From NCBI RefSeq assembly GCF_900128415.1, contig NZ_LT635772.1:1922001-1986000 (forward strand): a DNA stretch of 64,000 nt. Reading direction: 5' to 3'. This stretch comes from Anaerococcus mediterraneensis. GTDB lineage: Bacteria > Bacillota > Clostridia > Tissierellales > Peptoniphilaceae. Both the position numbers and the translations under genes were made by a program. The notes beneath the pieces were generated by a model. The model had not been told where the DNA came from, made no database searches, and saw nothing but the letters and a program-made list of their open reading frames with translations. Positions 1 to 9,190 of this stretch are shown here, in pieces. Position 1 is the stretch's first letter; each line of letters begins with the position of its first letter.

Positions 1-19
1 GAAAATGTAAGAGATCTAG

Positions 20-730
20 CAAAACAGGACTATTTTAAAATTATGAGATTCCTCACTGCGTTCGGAATGACAAGCCTTGACCGTTGATACCTAGACAAAT
101 ATCCATTGTTTCGACTAAGGGCGAAGCCCGCATGGAGAAATCTATTTGCTTTGTTCGCTTTAGAAATTAAAAATGATTTGAAAAGAGATCTCTCGACTCC
201 GCTGTGCTCCGCTCGAGATAAGGGGTTGGCCGTGACTCCGTACGAGATTAGGGATTGGGGCGTGACTCCGTACGAGATAAAGAGTTGGTGGTAATTCCCG
301 GTCGAGATAATAGTTGGCTCAGTCAGGTTTGAGGTAAGGTGAAAATTTTTAGCTTATGAGTTTTTTCTAGACCTGGCAAAAGTTATCTAGAAGTAATGTT
401 AGGTTTCACAAAACAGGAAAGTTTTTAAATCATGAGATTCCTCACTGCGTTCGGAATGACAAGCCTTGACCATTGATACCTAGGTAAATATCCCTTGTTT
501 CGACTAAGGGCGAAGCCTGCATGGAAAAATCTCTTTTCTTGATTTGCTTTGGAAATTAAAAATAATTTTGAAAAGAGATCTCTCGACTCCGCTGCGCTCC
601 GCTCGAGATAAGGGTTGGGGCATGACTCCGTACGAGATAAGAAGTTGGGGTGGTCGACTAAGGGCGAATCCCCGCTTGGAGAAATCTATTTTCTTTATTT
701 GCTTTGGAAATTAAAAATCATTAAAAAAGA
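20..730. repeat. Degenerate interspersed repeat, two long copies and one partial
   Basis: Copy 1 (about 20-293) and copy 2 (about 409-650) share long near-identical stretches: the segment around GAGATTCCTCACTGCGTTCG, then a GACTAAGGGCGAAGCC block, then GAGATCTCTCGACTCCGCTG and TACGAGATAA. A third partial copy (about 651-730) repeats only the GACTAAGGGCGAA to AAATTAAAAATCA part and runs into the murJ terminator. The blocks are richer in CpG-like GC words than the flanking AT-rich genes. Short ORFs cross them but have no family resemblance and do not respect the repeat units, so I treat the region as non-coding. The elements resemble REP or MITE-type repeats; mobility is inferred, not shown. 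Confidence 0.8.
214..320. repeat. About 30-bp degenerate tandem repeat inside copy 1
   Basis: Units start with CGAGAT at 214, 243, 273 and 303, with a period of 29-30 bp. The first two end in CGTGACTCCGTA; the third has decayed to AATTCCCGGT. Copy 2 carries about 1.8 equivalent units near 603-655. The differing unit number suggests slippage within the interspersed repeat. Confidence 0.7.
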
Positions 731-754
731 GATGGCTATTCCATCTCTTTTTTT
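723..754 (-). terminator. Terminator of murJ, bidirectional shape
   Basis: Stem GAGATGG/CCATCTC around a CTATT loop, with A-tract on one side and T-tract on the other. On the minus strand it follows the murJ stop codon directly and ends in a U-tract. Its left arm continues the third repeat copy. Confidence 0.8.
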
Positions 755-2324
755 AGTAATTCTTTTTTCTTTTTCTCTTTGCCACTCTTTTTGGATTTTG
801 TTTTTTGCCTGATATCTTATGGTAAAGTTTATTTACTAGGTCCATGACTTCTGGGATCCTTGCTATAAGGATCAAGAATACATACACTAAACCTGCTATA
901 GCTATTGATAATAATAGTGATGTGATATGGCCAGTCCTTGCATCAAAAAAGTTGTGGACTTTGCTTGCAAGAAATGCCATTATGGCTGTGGCAAGTCCTA
1001 TTTTTATAAGCGATATGAGAGCCTGTCTAAATTTAAAAGATCCAAAATTGTCCCTAAATTTATAAAGCATGGTCATCGATCCTATGGCTGTGGATAAGAC
1101 TGTAGCATAGGCTAGACCTGCTAGATCAAAGTATTTTATAAAGATAAAATTCATGCCTATATTTAGGATTTGTTGGATTACAACTATTATTACCGGAGTT
1201 TTTGAATCACCTACTGCATAAAATCCCCTATCGATAACATCAGTTAGGGATTGGAAGATTATATAGGGAGCGTAGGCAAAAAGTAGGCTTGCTACTATGA
1301 TTGTATCATCATTTGTAAAGGCCTTTCTCTCAAAAACTAGCTGGATAATTGGTTCTGACAAAACCATCATGCCGATTGTAGCTGGTATAACAAGGCTCAT
1401 AGTTGTGACAACTGCTGATGATATGTTTTCTTTCATCTTTTCTATGTGCCCTGCCTGGCCCAATTGTGCAATCTTTGGAAAGATCGCTGTAGTGACAGAT
1501 ACTGTGATGACTCCTGTTATCAAGGTCAGCATGGTTTTGGAATAGAAAAGTTTGGCTACAGATGCCTTGCCAAAAAAGGCTGATGCCATAGAGTTGTCTG
1601 CTATTATGGATAGCTCGCCTGCTGCTGATGATATTATGATTGGGATTGCAATTATCATCAAGTTTTTTACATATTTGTTATGGATATCTACAAAACGGCT
1701 ATGTTTGTAGCCTGCTTGTCTTACCGCCTTTGGAAAGAGCATATACTGCAAAACATTGCCCAAAAGAGCCCCTATGATCAACAAATAAGGATTGCCTGTG
1801 ATGCCTGTCAGTACTGTGAAAATTATAATGACAATATTCATCAAGATTCCTGTAATGGCAGGATCAAAGAAATTGCCCTTGAGGTTTAAATACCCCCTAA
1901 AAATCGCAGAATAAAGATAGGCAAATACTGCAAACATCATTATTCTTGTGTAGTTTGTCGCAAGATCTAGCCATTCCCCTTCAAGGTCAGGGCTTAGGAT
2001 TTTGGAAAATGGTCTTGCAAAAACAATACCAAAGATTACCGCACCAAGGGCAAAGCGCATCAAAATATTAAATACATTTGAGGTAAATTCCTCTGCGGCT
2101 TCCTCGCCCTCTTCATTTTTTGCTTTGTTATATATAGGTATAAAACCTGAGATAATACCCATTGCCACGAAGTTTGACACAACTACAGGCAGGGTGTTGG
2201 CTGTTGTATATACACTTTTTAGATCACCTGCTCCAATGTAATAAGCCATCACACCTTCTCTTAAAAATCCGAAAACCTTTGAGATGATGGTTATTATCAT
2301 GAGCATCATAGTAGTTTGACCCAT
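753..2324 (-). CDS. murJ: Probable lipid II flippase MurJ (MviN family)
   Basis: A 523-residue polytopic membrane protein of the MOP flippase superfamily, the expected size for MurJ, which moves lipid-linked peptidoglycan precursor across the membrane. The start of the protein (TIISKVFGFLREGVMAYYIG) is the characteristic first-helix signature. About fourteen hydrophobic segments follow, ending in a Lys/Arg-rich tail. The start is supported by GAGAGG upstream. It lies 69 bp downstream of the exporter pair and could be read from the same promoter. Flippase activity is inferred from the family; related MOP proteins export other polysaccharides, but the motif favours MurJ. Confidence 0.9.
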   Translation of the reverse strand: MGQTTMMLMIITIISKVFGFLREGVMAYYIGAGDLKSVYTTANTLPVVVSNFVAMGIISGFIPIYNKAKNEEGEEAAEEFTSNVFNILMRFALGAVIFGIVFARPFSKILSPDLEGEWLDLATNYTRIMMFAVFAYLYSAIFRGYLNLKGNFFDPAITGILMNIVIIIFTVLTGITGNPYLLIIGALLGNVLQYMLFPKAVRQAGYKHSRFVDIHNKYVKNLMIIAIPIIISSAAGELSIIADNSMASAFFGKASVAKLFYSKTMLTLITGVITVSVTTAIFPKIAQLGQAGHIEKMKENISSAVVTTMSLVIPATIGMMVLSEPIIQLVFERKAFTNDDTIIVASLLFAYAPYIIFQSLTDVIDRGFYAVGDSKTPVIIVVIQQILNIGMNFIFIKYFDLAGLAYATVLSTAIGSMTMLYKFRDNFGSFKFRQALISLIKIGLATAIMAFLASKVHNFFDARTGHITSLLLSIAIAGLVYVFLILIARIPEVMDLVNKLYHKISGKKQNPKRVAKRKRKKNY

Positions 2325-2393
2325 AAATTTCCTCTCTTATAAAGACTTTCCTATATTATATCTAAAAAATGTCGCATTTACAAATATAGGGTT

Positions 2394-4052
2394 TTAGGAA
2401 TTCCTCCTGCCCTTGATTTGAATTTTCTCATCAGCTATAGATAAGCTTGATAGGGAGTGACTTACGAGAATAATAGTCTTATCCTTGCTCTCTTTTTTTA
2501 TTGATTTTAGGATGCTTGCTTCATTTAGAATATCAAGATTACTTGTTGGCTCATCAAAAAGCATGAGGTCTGAGTCATGGAGGAAGGCTCTAGCTATGCC
2601 AATTCTCTGTCTCTCCCCAGCTGAGAGGGTCGATCCTAATTCTCCGGCTCTGGTTTCATAAGATTCTGGTAGAGAACTTATAAAATCATGGATAGAAGCT
2701 TTTTTTGCAGCCTCTATTATTTCTGTGTCTGTAGCGTCAAGCTTGGCAAGTCTGATATTGTCCTTTAAGCTCATATTAAAAATATAGGTGTCTTGTCCAA
2801 GAAGACTTTGCATTTGTCTTAAATTTTTGCTTGGAATTTCTTTAACATTTTTGTCATTTATCCTTATTTCTCCCTGGTCCACATCCCAAAACCTCATTAA
2901 AAGTCTTAGGAGGGTTGATTTTCCAGATCCACTTTTGCCATAGAGTCCAAAAATCTTGCCCTTTGCAAAATTCAAAGAGAAATCTTCGAGAATTTTCTCC
3001 TCTCCGTAGGCAAAGGAAATCTTATCTATTTCTGCCGATTCAAAGGCTTTCTTGTCATAATTTCCCAAAACTTCGTCAACTATCGGTTCTTCTTCCAAAA
3101 GATCTAGGACCCTGTCCCCACTTGCAAGGGTGTGGGAGAGGATATTGCCCAGGTTAGAAAGGGCAACAAAGGGACCAAAGCTTGAAAACATGGCTATACT
3201 TGGTATGATAAAGCCCTTTAGGTCGACAATATTATTTTTATAAAGAAATAGGGATAAAAGAAGCATAGCAAAGGAGAAAACTAGGATAAGGCCTCCGATT
3301 AGGGCTTCTGAACCTGCCCTTATTTGATCAAGTTTATTGGCAGTTGATCTTAATTTCCTAGATTTTTTCCTGAGTATAGAAAGCTGTCTGTCTTCTAGGT
3401 CAAATTGCTTAACCTCGTCCATATTTCTGATAGTTTCAAGGACAAAAGAGTTCAATTCTCCAGTTTTATTCCTAAGATCAAGACCCAGACTAGAATTTTT
3501 TCTGCCAATTACCATAGGACTTATTAAGCCAATAGTAATATAGGCAAAAAATGCCAGAATAGCTTGGTAGATAGAAAAACTTCCTAGGAAAATTTCCATT
3601 ACAATTAAGTAAGTTATGGCTATTCCAATCGGTGAAATTGTGTGAGCGTAGAAAACTTCTAGCAATTCTATATCTGATGTAATCAGGCTTATGAGATTGC
3701 CCTTGTCCTTGCCAGCTAGTTTTGCTGGGGCGAGACTTCTCATTTTCTTAAAGACAAGGTGTCTGATTTTTGCTAAAATTTTAAAGGCAAGATAATGGTT
3801 GGCGTATTGCTCAATATAATGGAAAATCCCCCTTAAGATAGCAAAAAGTACCATCAGTTTTATTATAAAAATGCTTTTGCCGTCGTTTTGATAATTCGAC
3901 AAAATCCCATAGCCTGCAAGAATTGTTACAAAGCTTGCACAAAGGTGGCCAAGGCTGCCTATTATGATGGCTAGGGCCATGACTGGTTTTAATTCACCAA
4001 CAAGGCCTATCATATTTTTCATTATACCAAGGCTAGATCTCCTAGTTTTCAT
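2394..4052 (-). CDS. Heterodimeric ABC exporter half, CydC-like
   Basis: Fused permease-ATPase of 552 residues. Six transmembrane segments occupy roughly residues 1-310. The nucleotide-binding domain follows, with Walker A GKSGSGKST near residue 370, a variant signature LSAGERQR near 479 and Walker B LMLFDEPTSNLD near 499. It overlaps the upstream half-transporter by 11 bp, so the two are almost certainly translated together and form a heterodimer. The arrangement and sequence resemble CydC of the CydDC thiol exporter, but no cytochrome bd genes are nearby. Substrate is therefore unknown; peptide, lipid or thiol export are all possible. The start follows a strong GGGGG-type ribosome site. Confidence 0.85.
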   Translation of the reverse strand: MKTRRSSLGIMKNMIGLVGELKPVMALAIIIGSLGHLCASFVTILAGYGILSNYQNDGKSIFIIKLMVLFAILRGIFHYIEQYANHYLAFKILAKIRHLVFKKMRSLAPAKLAGKDKGNLISLITSDIELLEVFYAHTISPIGIAITYLIVMEIFLGSFSIYQAILAFFAYITIGLISPMVIGRKNSSLGLDLRNKTGELNSFVLETIRNMDEVKQFDLEDRQLSILRKKSRKLRSTANKLDQIRAGSEALIGGLILVFSFAMLLLSLFLYKNNIVDLKGFIIPSIAMFSSFGPFVALSNLGNILSHTLASGDRVLDLLEEEPIVDEVLGNYDKKAFESAEIDKISFAYGEEKILEDFSLNFAKGKIFGLYGKSGSGKSTLLRLLMRFWDVDQGEIRINDKNVKEIPSKNLRQMQSLLGQDTYIFNMSLKDNIRLAKLDATDTEIIEAAKKASIHDFISSLPESYETRAGELGSTLSAGERQRIGIARAFLHDSDLMLFDEPTSNLDILNEASILKSIKKESKDKTIILVSHSLSSLSIADEKIQIKGRRNS

Positions 4053-5784
4053 AGCTTACCCCCTTTGCATAAGAACAAAGCTCTTTTTGTTTATCAAAGA
4101 TATTTTTATAAGACTCACAATTTTCATATAAATCTGAGTGGGTACCGGATTTTTGAATTTTGCCGCCTTCTAAGAAATAAATCCTGTCGCTAGCCAGTAA
4201 GTTTATTAGCTTGTGGGAAATGATTAAAACCGCCTTTTCTTTGGCAAATTTTTGGATTATGGCCATGATTTTTTCTTCATTTGGCCCATCTATATTGCTT
4301 GTAGCCTCATCAAAAATATACAAAAGTCCATCAAACAAAAAGGCCCTGGCAAGGACAAGTCGCTGTCTTTGACCGCCTGAAAGGTTTGAAGCATTTTCTA
4401 AAATCTCTGTATCAAGCCCTTCTTGGTTTTTGAAAAAATCATATAAGTTGACCTTTTTTAATGCTTCTAGCATTTTTTCATCACTGATGTCTTCTCCTGC
4501 GATTTTTAAATTTTCCCTGACACTTCCCTTAAAGACCTTGCCATCAAAATCCACATTTATAATGTTTTTATTAAGGCTTTTTGGATCATAAGAATTTTTT
4601 TCAAGGCCATTTATAAGGATTTTCCCTCCATAAGAAAGACCTGGATCCTTGATTAGTTTAGCAAGGGTGGATTTACCGGACCCACTTAGGCCGACAAGAC
4701 TTACGATTTCTCCTGTTTTTATTCCAATATTAATGTTATCTAAGATTTGCCTTTGGCCATCATAAGAGAAGGTCAAATTATCAAAGCTAAGGTCGATTTT
4801 TTCTCCTACTAGACTTTCATTTCCCAAGTCCCTATCAAGGCTATCAATTAGGACCATAAGCTTGTTTGAGGCAGCAATTCCATTCATGGCTATGTGGAAA
4901 TATGATCCGAGTAGTCTTAAAGGAAGGAAAAATTCTGCAGCCAAAAGGCTGATAAATACAAGACCAAATATATTTATGTCTCTTTGACTAAATTCTATGA
5001 GGGCGACTCCTATACCAGCCGCAGCTCCCCCATAGGCTATAATATCCATGACAGATGTGGAATTTAGCTGCATTACAAGGACTCTCATAGTCGCTTTTCT
5101 AAATTTTTCGGCGAAATTATCCATCAAGTCCTGCCTATAAGAATCAGCTCCGTAAGATTTTAATTCATTGAGGCCTTCCAGATTTTCTAGAAATATATCA
5201 GCAAGGCTCATATAGGATGTCCAATAAGACCCCAAAAGTTTTTTGGCAATTTTCTGGATTAATATTATAGAAACTGGGATTAGGGGCAGGCAAATTAGAA
5301 GGGTAATTGCCGCAGTTTTGCTGATATAGGAAATACAGGCAAAAAGTATTAGGGCTGATGATAGGGAATAATAAAGTTGTGGAAGATATGATGTGAAATA
5401 AATCTCCAACTGGTCAACCCCCTCCACAGCTAATTGCAAAATAGCAGATGTTGGCAAATTTTCCTCAAAGCCTATCCTATCGTCAATAAGTTTTTCAAAG
5501 ATTATTTTCCTCATTTTTTCCTTAATAAATTTTGTTGAATGAAAAGAAATTCTTGTTACCATATATTGACAAAAAAGTTTTATAGCCAAAAATAAAATCC
5601 CGTAGAGAATAATTTTTACTAGGGAAATCTCCCCTATCTTTTGTCTAAAGACTAAGGAAATAACCTGACTAAATATGCAAACTATGCCAATTTGCATAAA
5701 GAGAGACACAAAGCGAAAAAGTAAATTTACATACAAATATTTTTTTGATCCCTCAAGCATTGCTAGGAGTTTTTTATTTACCAT
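4042..5784 (-). CDS. Heterodimeric ABC exporter half, CydD-like
   Basis: Fused permease-ATPase of 580 residues, first gene of the exporter pair. The membrane domain spans about residues 15-310. The ATPase has Walker A GLSGSGKST near residue 368, signature LSGGQRQR near 470 and Walker B LLYIFDEATSNID near 491. Unlike its partner, whose signature is degenerate (LSAGE), this half has canonical LSGGQ and a DEATS Walker B, as in asymmetric exporters with two unequal ATP sites. A good promoter lies just upstream (5832-5860). The CydD-like label rests on general resemblance and the pair arrangement; the exported compound cannot be read from sequence. Confidence 0.85.
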   Translation of the reverse strand: MVNKKLLAMLEGSKKYLYVNLLFRFVSLFMQIGIVCIFSQVISLVFRQKIGEISLVKIILYGILFLAIKLFCQYMVTRISFHSTKFIKEKMRKIIFEKLIDDRIGFEENLPTSAILQLAVEGVDQLEIYFTSYLPQLYYSLSSALILFACISYISKTAAITLLICLPLIPVSIILIQKIAKKLLGSYWTSYMSLADIFLENLEGLNELKSYGADSYRQDLMDNFAEKFRKATMRVLVMQLNSTSVMDIIAYGGAAAGIGVALIEFSQRDINIFGLVFISLLAAEFFLPLRLLGSYFHIAMNGIAASNKLMVLIDSLDRDLGNESLVGEKIDLSFDNLTFSYDGQRQILDNINIGIKTGEIVSLVGLSGSGKSTLAKLIKDPGLSYGGKILINGLEKNSYDPKSLNKNIINVDFDGKVFKGSVRENLKIAGEDISDEKMLEALKKVNLYDFFKNQEGLDTEILENASNLSGGQRQRLVLARAFLFDGLLYIFDEATSNIDGPNEEKIMAIIQKFAKEKAVLIISHKLINLLASDRIYFLEGGKIQKSGTHSDLYENCESYKNIFDKQKELCSYAKGVSYEN

Positions 5785-5831
5785 AATTACCTCATTTTTA
5801 TTCTAATATTGTTAATAATATATTATATTTT

Positions 5832-5860
5832 ATTTTATCATATGAAATAAAACTGTGCAA
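5832..5860 (-). promoter_or_regulatory. Promoter of exporter/murJ transcript
   Basis: On the minus strand TTGCAC and TAAAAT are separated by 17 bp, with the start codon of the first exporter gene about 48 bp downstream. Confidence 0.6.
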
Positions 5861-5921
5861 TCGATTTTCAGTATCAAGGATAATTCAAATATATAAAAAA
5901 CTTAGAAATTTACGCACAAAA

Positions 5922-5942
5922 AAGAGGAGCTTAAAGCTCCCC
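5922..5942 (-). terminator. Terminator of hydrogenase operon
   Basis: GGAGCTT/AAGCTCC hairpin followed on the minus strand by TCTTTTTT, a dozen bases beyond the hydrogenase stop codon. Confidence 0.8.
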
Positions 5943-5953
5943 TATATTATTTA

Positions 5954-7480
5954 TTATTTTTGCAATTTGCTATCGTCTGGTTTGTCTGCTGCTGGGATTT
6001 TTGTATTGTCAGCTGGTGATTTGAATATTGATTCTTTAGAAAATTGCAATACAGCTTTGCCAGATTTTTTGTCATCGACAACTGTACCTGGTCCACCAAC
6101 GCAGCCACCCATGCAGGCCATACCCTCGATTAGCTTGCCATTCATCTTGCCAAGCTTGGCCATTCTGGCTAGTTTTACACAATCATGTAGGCCTTCTGCC
6201 TTTTCGATTTCTACTTTTATGTCTGGATCTATTTCATGGATTCTTTTTTCTACAGCTTGGGCAACTCCACCGCTTACTGCGTAGTACCTACCTGTTGCAG
6301 ATGCATCCATGAAGTCTTCTTCTACTTCTATTTCTGATGGCTCTATGCCCTTTGCTAAAAGCATACCCAAAAGCTCTTCGTAGGTTATAACAAAGTCTAT
6401 AACCTCTGCTACTTCTGGCTCTAGAGCCTCAAGTTTTTTGGATATACATGGTCCTATAAATACAACCTCGCAGTTTGGATCTAGTTTTTTCATCTGCTTG
6501 CCAGAATAAATCATAGGTGTAGATGATTCTGAGATCTTGTCATTTATCTCTGGGAAATTTTTTCTAACCATAGACTTCCATGAGAAACAGCAAGATGTAC
6601 CCATAAATGGAATTTCGCCTGTTGGTACAAGCTCTAAAAACTCGTGGGCTTCGTTTAGGGTTGTAAGGTCAGCCCCTAGACCTACTTCTATAACATCATC
6701 AAAACCTAAAAGCTTGATAGCTTCTCTGATTTGTTTTGGTGATACATGGGCTCCAAATTGTCCAACAAAGGATGGGGCCACAACTGCATAAACTTTTCTT
6801 TCTGATTGGAGAGATTTTATTAGCTGATAGATCTCGCTCTTATCAGATATAGCTCCAAATGGACAGGTTATTATACACCTACCACAAGCTACACACTTAT
6901 CTTCATCTATTGATGCACGACCTAGTTCATCTGATTTAATCGCCTTTACACCACAAGATTCGGCACAAGGTCTTTTTTGATGATTTATAGCATTGTATGG
7001 GCAAGCCTCAACGCACTTGCCGCATTTGATACATTTTTCTTGATCAATTATAGCACCCTTGGCTGTGTATTCTACTGCGTTTTTTGGGCAGACATTGACG
7101 CATGGGTGGCCTATACAAGCGTGACATTGGTCTGTGACTGTTACCTTGTTTTCTGGGCAAGCCTCACAGGCAATTTTTATAACTGATACTAATGGTGGAT
7201 GGTAGATTCTCCTATCAGCATCCATATCAGCAAGACCTTCTGTAATGGCTTCGGTTTTGTCAGCTGTTCTTGCGTCAAGACCTATACACATCCTAAGCCT
7301 CTCGCCCATTACAGCTCTTTCTCTAAATATATTTTCTCTATAGGATGCTTCTTCTCCAGGAAGGATCTTATAAACTTCTAATCCTATATCTGTTAGCGGC
7401 CTATTTTCATAGGCAATTTTTGCAATCGCCTCAAAGGCCATTCTCCTAATATTTAAAATATCTATGTACGATTCTTTCAT
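5954..7480 (-). CDS. Monomeric [FeFe] hydrogenase, group B-like
   Basis: 508-residue iron-sulfur protein. The N-terminal half carries several Cys clusters (about residues 105-131, 150-160 and 196-206), including two ferredoxin-type CxxCxxC patterns. The H-cluster domain follows. The three active-site motifs are present but non-classical: L1 GTSCCFSW (Cys297, Cys298), L2 IGPCISKKLE (Cys345) and L3 EGMACMGGCVGGPG (Cys456, Cys460). All cluster ligands are kept, so it should be able to bind an H-cluster. The GPC and GGCVGGP forms fit the poorly understood group B better than the classical fermentative group A. Role in H2 metabolism or redox sensing is inferred. It forms an operon with the small protein upstream. 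Confidence 0.85.
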   Translation of the reverse strand: MKESYIDILNIRRMAFEAIAKIAYENRPLTDIGLEVYKILPGEEASYRENIFRERAVMGERLRMCIGLDARTADKTEAITEGLADMDADRRIYHPPLVSVIKIACEACPENKVTVTDQCHACIGHPCVNVCPKNAVEYTAKGAIIDQEKCIKCGKCVEACPYNAINHQKRPCAESCGVKAIKSDELGRASIDEDKCVACGRCIITCPFGAISDKSEIYQLIKSLQSERKVYAVVAPSFVGQFGAHVSPKQIREAIKLLGFDDVIEVGLGADLTTLNEAHEFLELVPTGEIPFMGTSCCFSWKSMVRKNFPEINDKISESSTPMIYSGKQMKKLDPNCEVVFIGPCISKKLEALEPEVAEVIDFVITYEELLGMLLAKGIEPSEIEVEEDFMDASATGRYYAVSGGVAQAVEKRIHEIDPDIKVEIEKAEGLHDCVKLARMAKLGKMNGKLIEGMACMGGCVGGPGTVVDDKKSGKAVLQFSKESIFKSPADNTKIPAADKPDDSKLQK

Positions 7481-7510
7481 TTATTACCTCAACTAACTTA
7501 TTTTTTATCC

Positions 7511-7813
7511 TTATCTAGCAGCTTTTCTCTTATCCCTGTCTAGTTTTAGTTTTGCATACATTTTTTCCATTAAAACTTCTGGTTTCGCCTTTGTTATGTA
7601 CTCATTATCTAATTTTACAATTGGCGATAATCTCTCAGAATTTTCAACCTCATCCATTATGTTTTTATATGCAATTTCGATTTCAGGAGCGTTTCCTAAA
7701 TTATCTACTTCGTAGGCAACTTCAACATCTTTTTTTACAACCACAGCAGAATCATACAAATATTCATTACCATGGGCTGTACATCTTGCGCAAGAGCATA
7801 TAGTTAGCTTCAT
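7511..7813 (-). CDS. Small Cys-rich protein upstream of hydrogenase
   Basis: A 100-residue soluble protein starting with a Cys cluster, TICSCARCTAHG (Cys6, Cys8, Cys11), and ending in a basic tail. The first strand and Cys pattern vaguely resemble thioredoxin-fold [2Fe-2S] proteins of the NuoE type, but the protein lacks a second Cys pair and I do not assign it to a family. It has its own strong promoter and AAAGGAG ribosome site and precedes the hydrogenase by 30 bp, so an electron-transfer or assembly role for that enzyme is a reasonable guess. Confidence 0.7.
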   Translation of the reverse strand: MKLTICSCARCTAHGNEYLYDSAVVVKKDVEVAYEVDNLGNAPEIEIAYKNIMDEVENSERLSPIVKLDNEYITKAKPEVLMEKMYAKLKLDRDKRKAAR

Positions 7814-7842
7814 ATCTTTCTCCTTTTTTAGTCTTTATATAG

Positions 7843-7871
7843 ATTGTATCAAATTTAACATAATATTTCAA
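7843..7871 (-). promoter_or_regulatory. Promoter of hydrogenase operon
   Basis: TTGAAA and TACAAT with exactly 17 bp between them on the minus strand. The -35 box overlaps the last codons of the sensor kinase gene, so no terminator separates the pst/pho operon from this one. Confidence 0.7.
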
Positions 7872-9190
7872 TATAGGTCTGGCTTATCGTCGATTTTAAT
7901 ATCTATAATAAAGGTTGAACCCTGACCTAGTTTGCTTTCTAATTTTATATCCATATCCAAAAAGTCTGCTATGTGCTTAGCTATAGATAGGCCAAGGCCT
8001 GTTGATTTTACATTTCTATCCCTAGCTTTGTCCGCCACATAAAATCTTTCAAAAACTCTCTTTTGGTCAGGTCCGCTTATACCAACACCTGTATCCTTTA
8101 TAAATATCCTAAGAGATTTTTCTAAGAGAAGAGAAGAAATGATTATATCTCCATTTTCTACATTATATTTTATAGCATTCTCATAGATATTTGTCAACAA
8201 ATCTGTAAAAAGTGACCTAGAGGTATAGACCCTAAAAGAAGCTAAGTTATTTTCTACTTTTATAGATTTTTGGTCAGACTTTCTTTTAAACTTTTCTATT
8301 ATTTTATCCATCTCTTCTTTTACATCTACATAGGTTTTTTCTATAGTCTGGCCCTTGTCATCAAGCTTTGAAATCCTTATGATATCGTCAATCATATCTA
8401 GGAGCCTGTTGCCCTCTTCATATATGATTTTGGCAAATTTTTCTATATCATCTTCTTTGGCAATCCCTGTGGCTATGAGCTCTGCATAGCCATTTATAGA
8501 AGTCAAAGGACTTTTTAGCTCATGGCTGACATTGGATGAAAATTCTTTTCTCATAAGCTCTGCTTTTCTACTTTCCGAGTAGTCTATGACTATAACAACA
8601 AAACCCAGGCTTGCATTTTCACTTATAGGATCTATAAAAACCTTTAGGTGGTAGCCATTTAGGTCTAGGGATAGGCTTTTTGATTTTGATAGGATCTTGG
8701 CCTCTTTAACAGCGAGTTTGTAATCTTTGTCATCTATTAGATTATCAAGATTTGTAGACTCATCTTTCAATAAATAGGATTTTGCAGAATCATTTATAAG
8801 CTCTACTGATCCTTTGCCATCAAAGACTATAAAACCCTCCTCCATATTGGAGGCTATATTTTTTATCTCCTTGATTTGTCTTTTTAGGAGGGAAATATTT
8901 TTTTCTAGGCTGACATTTTTTCTCAAAAGTTTTCTATAGATCTTGCCAGCGTCTTCAAAATCTTCGGCCATGCCATCAAAATCATAAAATCTGTCAAATT
9001 TTGATACGCTTTTGCTATATTCGTCTAATTTTTTGTCAATATATATATTATTTGCCAAAAGTAGTAGAAAAAAAACCAAGTACAAAATTAGTGTCGGCAT
9101 ATATATTTTTGTATATAGAGAAAAAACCATAGCAAAAATACTAGCTATGGTTATTGAGATTATCAATGATTTTTTAGTTAATTTATTCAT
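7868..9190 (-). CDS. phoR: Phosphate-responsive sensor histidine kinase, PhoR-like
   Basis: 440 residues. Two transmembrane helices lie at about 8-25 and 31-48 with almost no external loop. A coiled segment and a PAS-like domain (about 110-205) follow, then the dimerisation domain with the phospho-acceptor His223 in SHELKSPLTS and an ATPase domain with NAIKYN, DTGVGIS and GLGLSIAKH boxes. It overlaps the response-regulator gene by an ATGA junction. Lack of an extracellular domain is as in PhoR proteins that read transporter state through PstB and PhoU, which are encoded just upstream. Assignment rests on that context. Confidence 0.88.
   Translation of the reverse strand: MNKLTKKSLIISITIASIFAMVFSLYTKIYMPTLILYLVFFLLLLANNIYIDKKLDEYSKSVSKFDRFYDFDGMAEDFEDAGKIYRKLLRKNVSLEKNISLLKRQIKEIKNIASNMEEGFIVFDGKGSVELINDSAKSYLLKDESTNLDNLIDDKDYKLAVKEAKILSKSKSLSLDLNGYHLKVFIDPISENASLGFVVIVIDYSESRKAELMRKEFSSNVSHELKSPLTSINGYAELIATGIAKEDDIEKFAKIIYEEGNRLLDMIDDIIRISKLDDKGQTIEKTYVDVKEEMDKIIEKFKRKSDQKSIKVENNLASFRVYTSRSLFTDLLTNIYENAIKYNVENGDIIISSLLLEKSLRIFIKDTGVGISGPDQKRVFERFYVADKARDRNVKSTGLGLSIAKHIADFLDMDIKLESKLGQGSTFIIDIKIDDKPDLY

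Noticed and set aside
106..294. Short ORF inside the repeat block
   Set aside because: It crosses repeat units, lacks a ribosome site and has no protein-like composition; copy 2 does not keep the frame.
1..752. CRISPR array
   Set aside because: The repeats are long, degenerate and separated by unequal related sequence; no spacers of uniform size and no cas genes.
615..812. Plus-strand ORF over the third repeat copy and the murJ end
   Set aside because: It reads through a terminator hairpin and the antisense of murJ; no ribosome site.
2394..5784. Firm assignment of the exporter pair to cysteine/glutathione CydDC
   Set aside because: No cytochrome bd oxidase genes are nearby and the similarity is general, so the substrate was left open.
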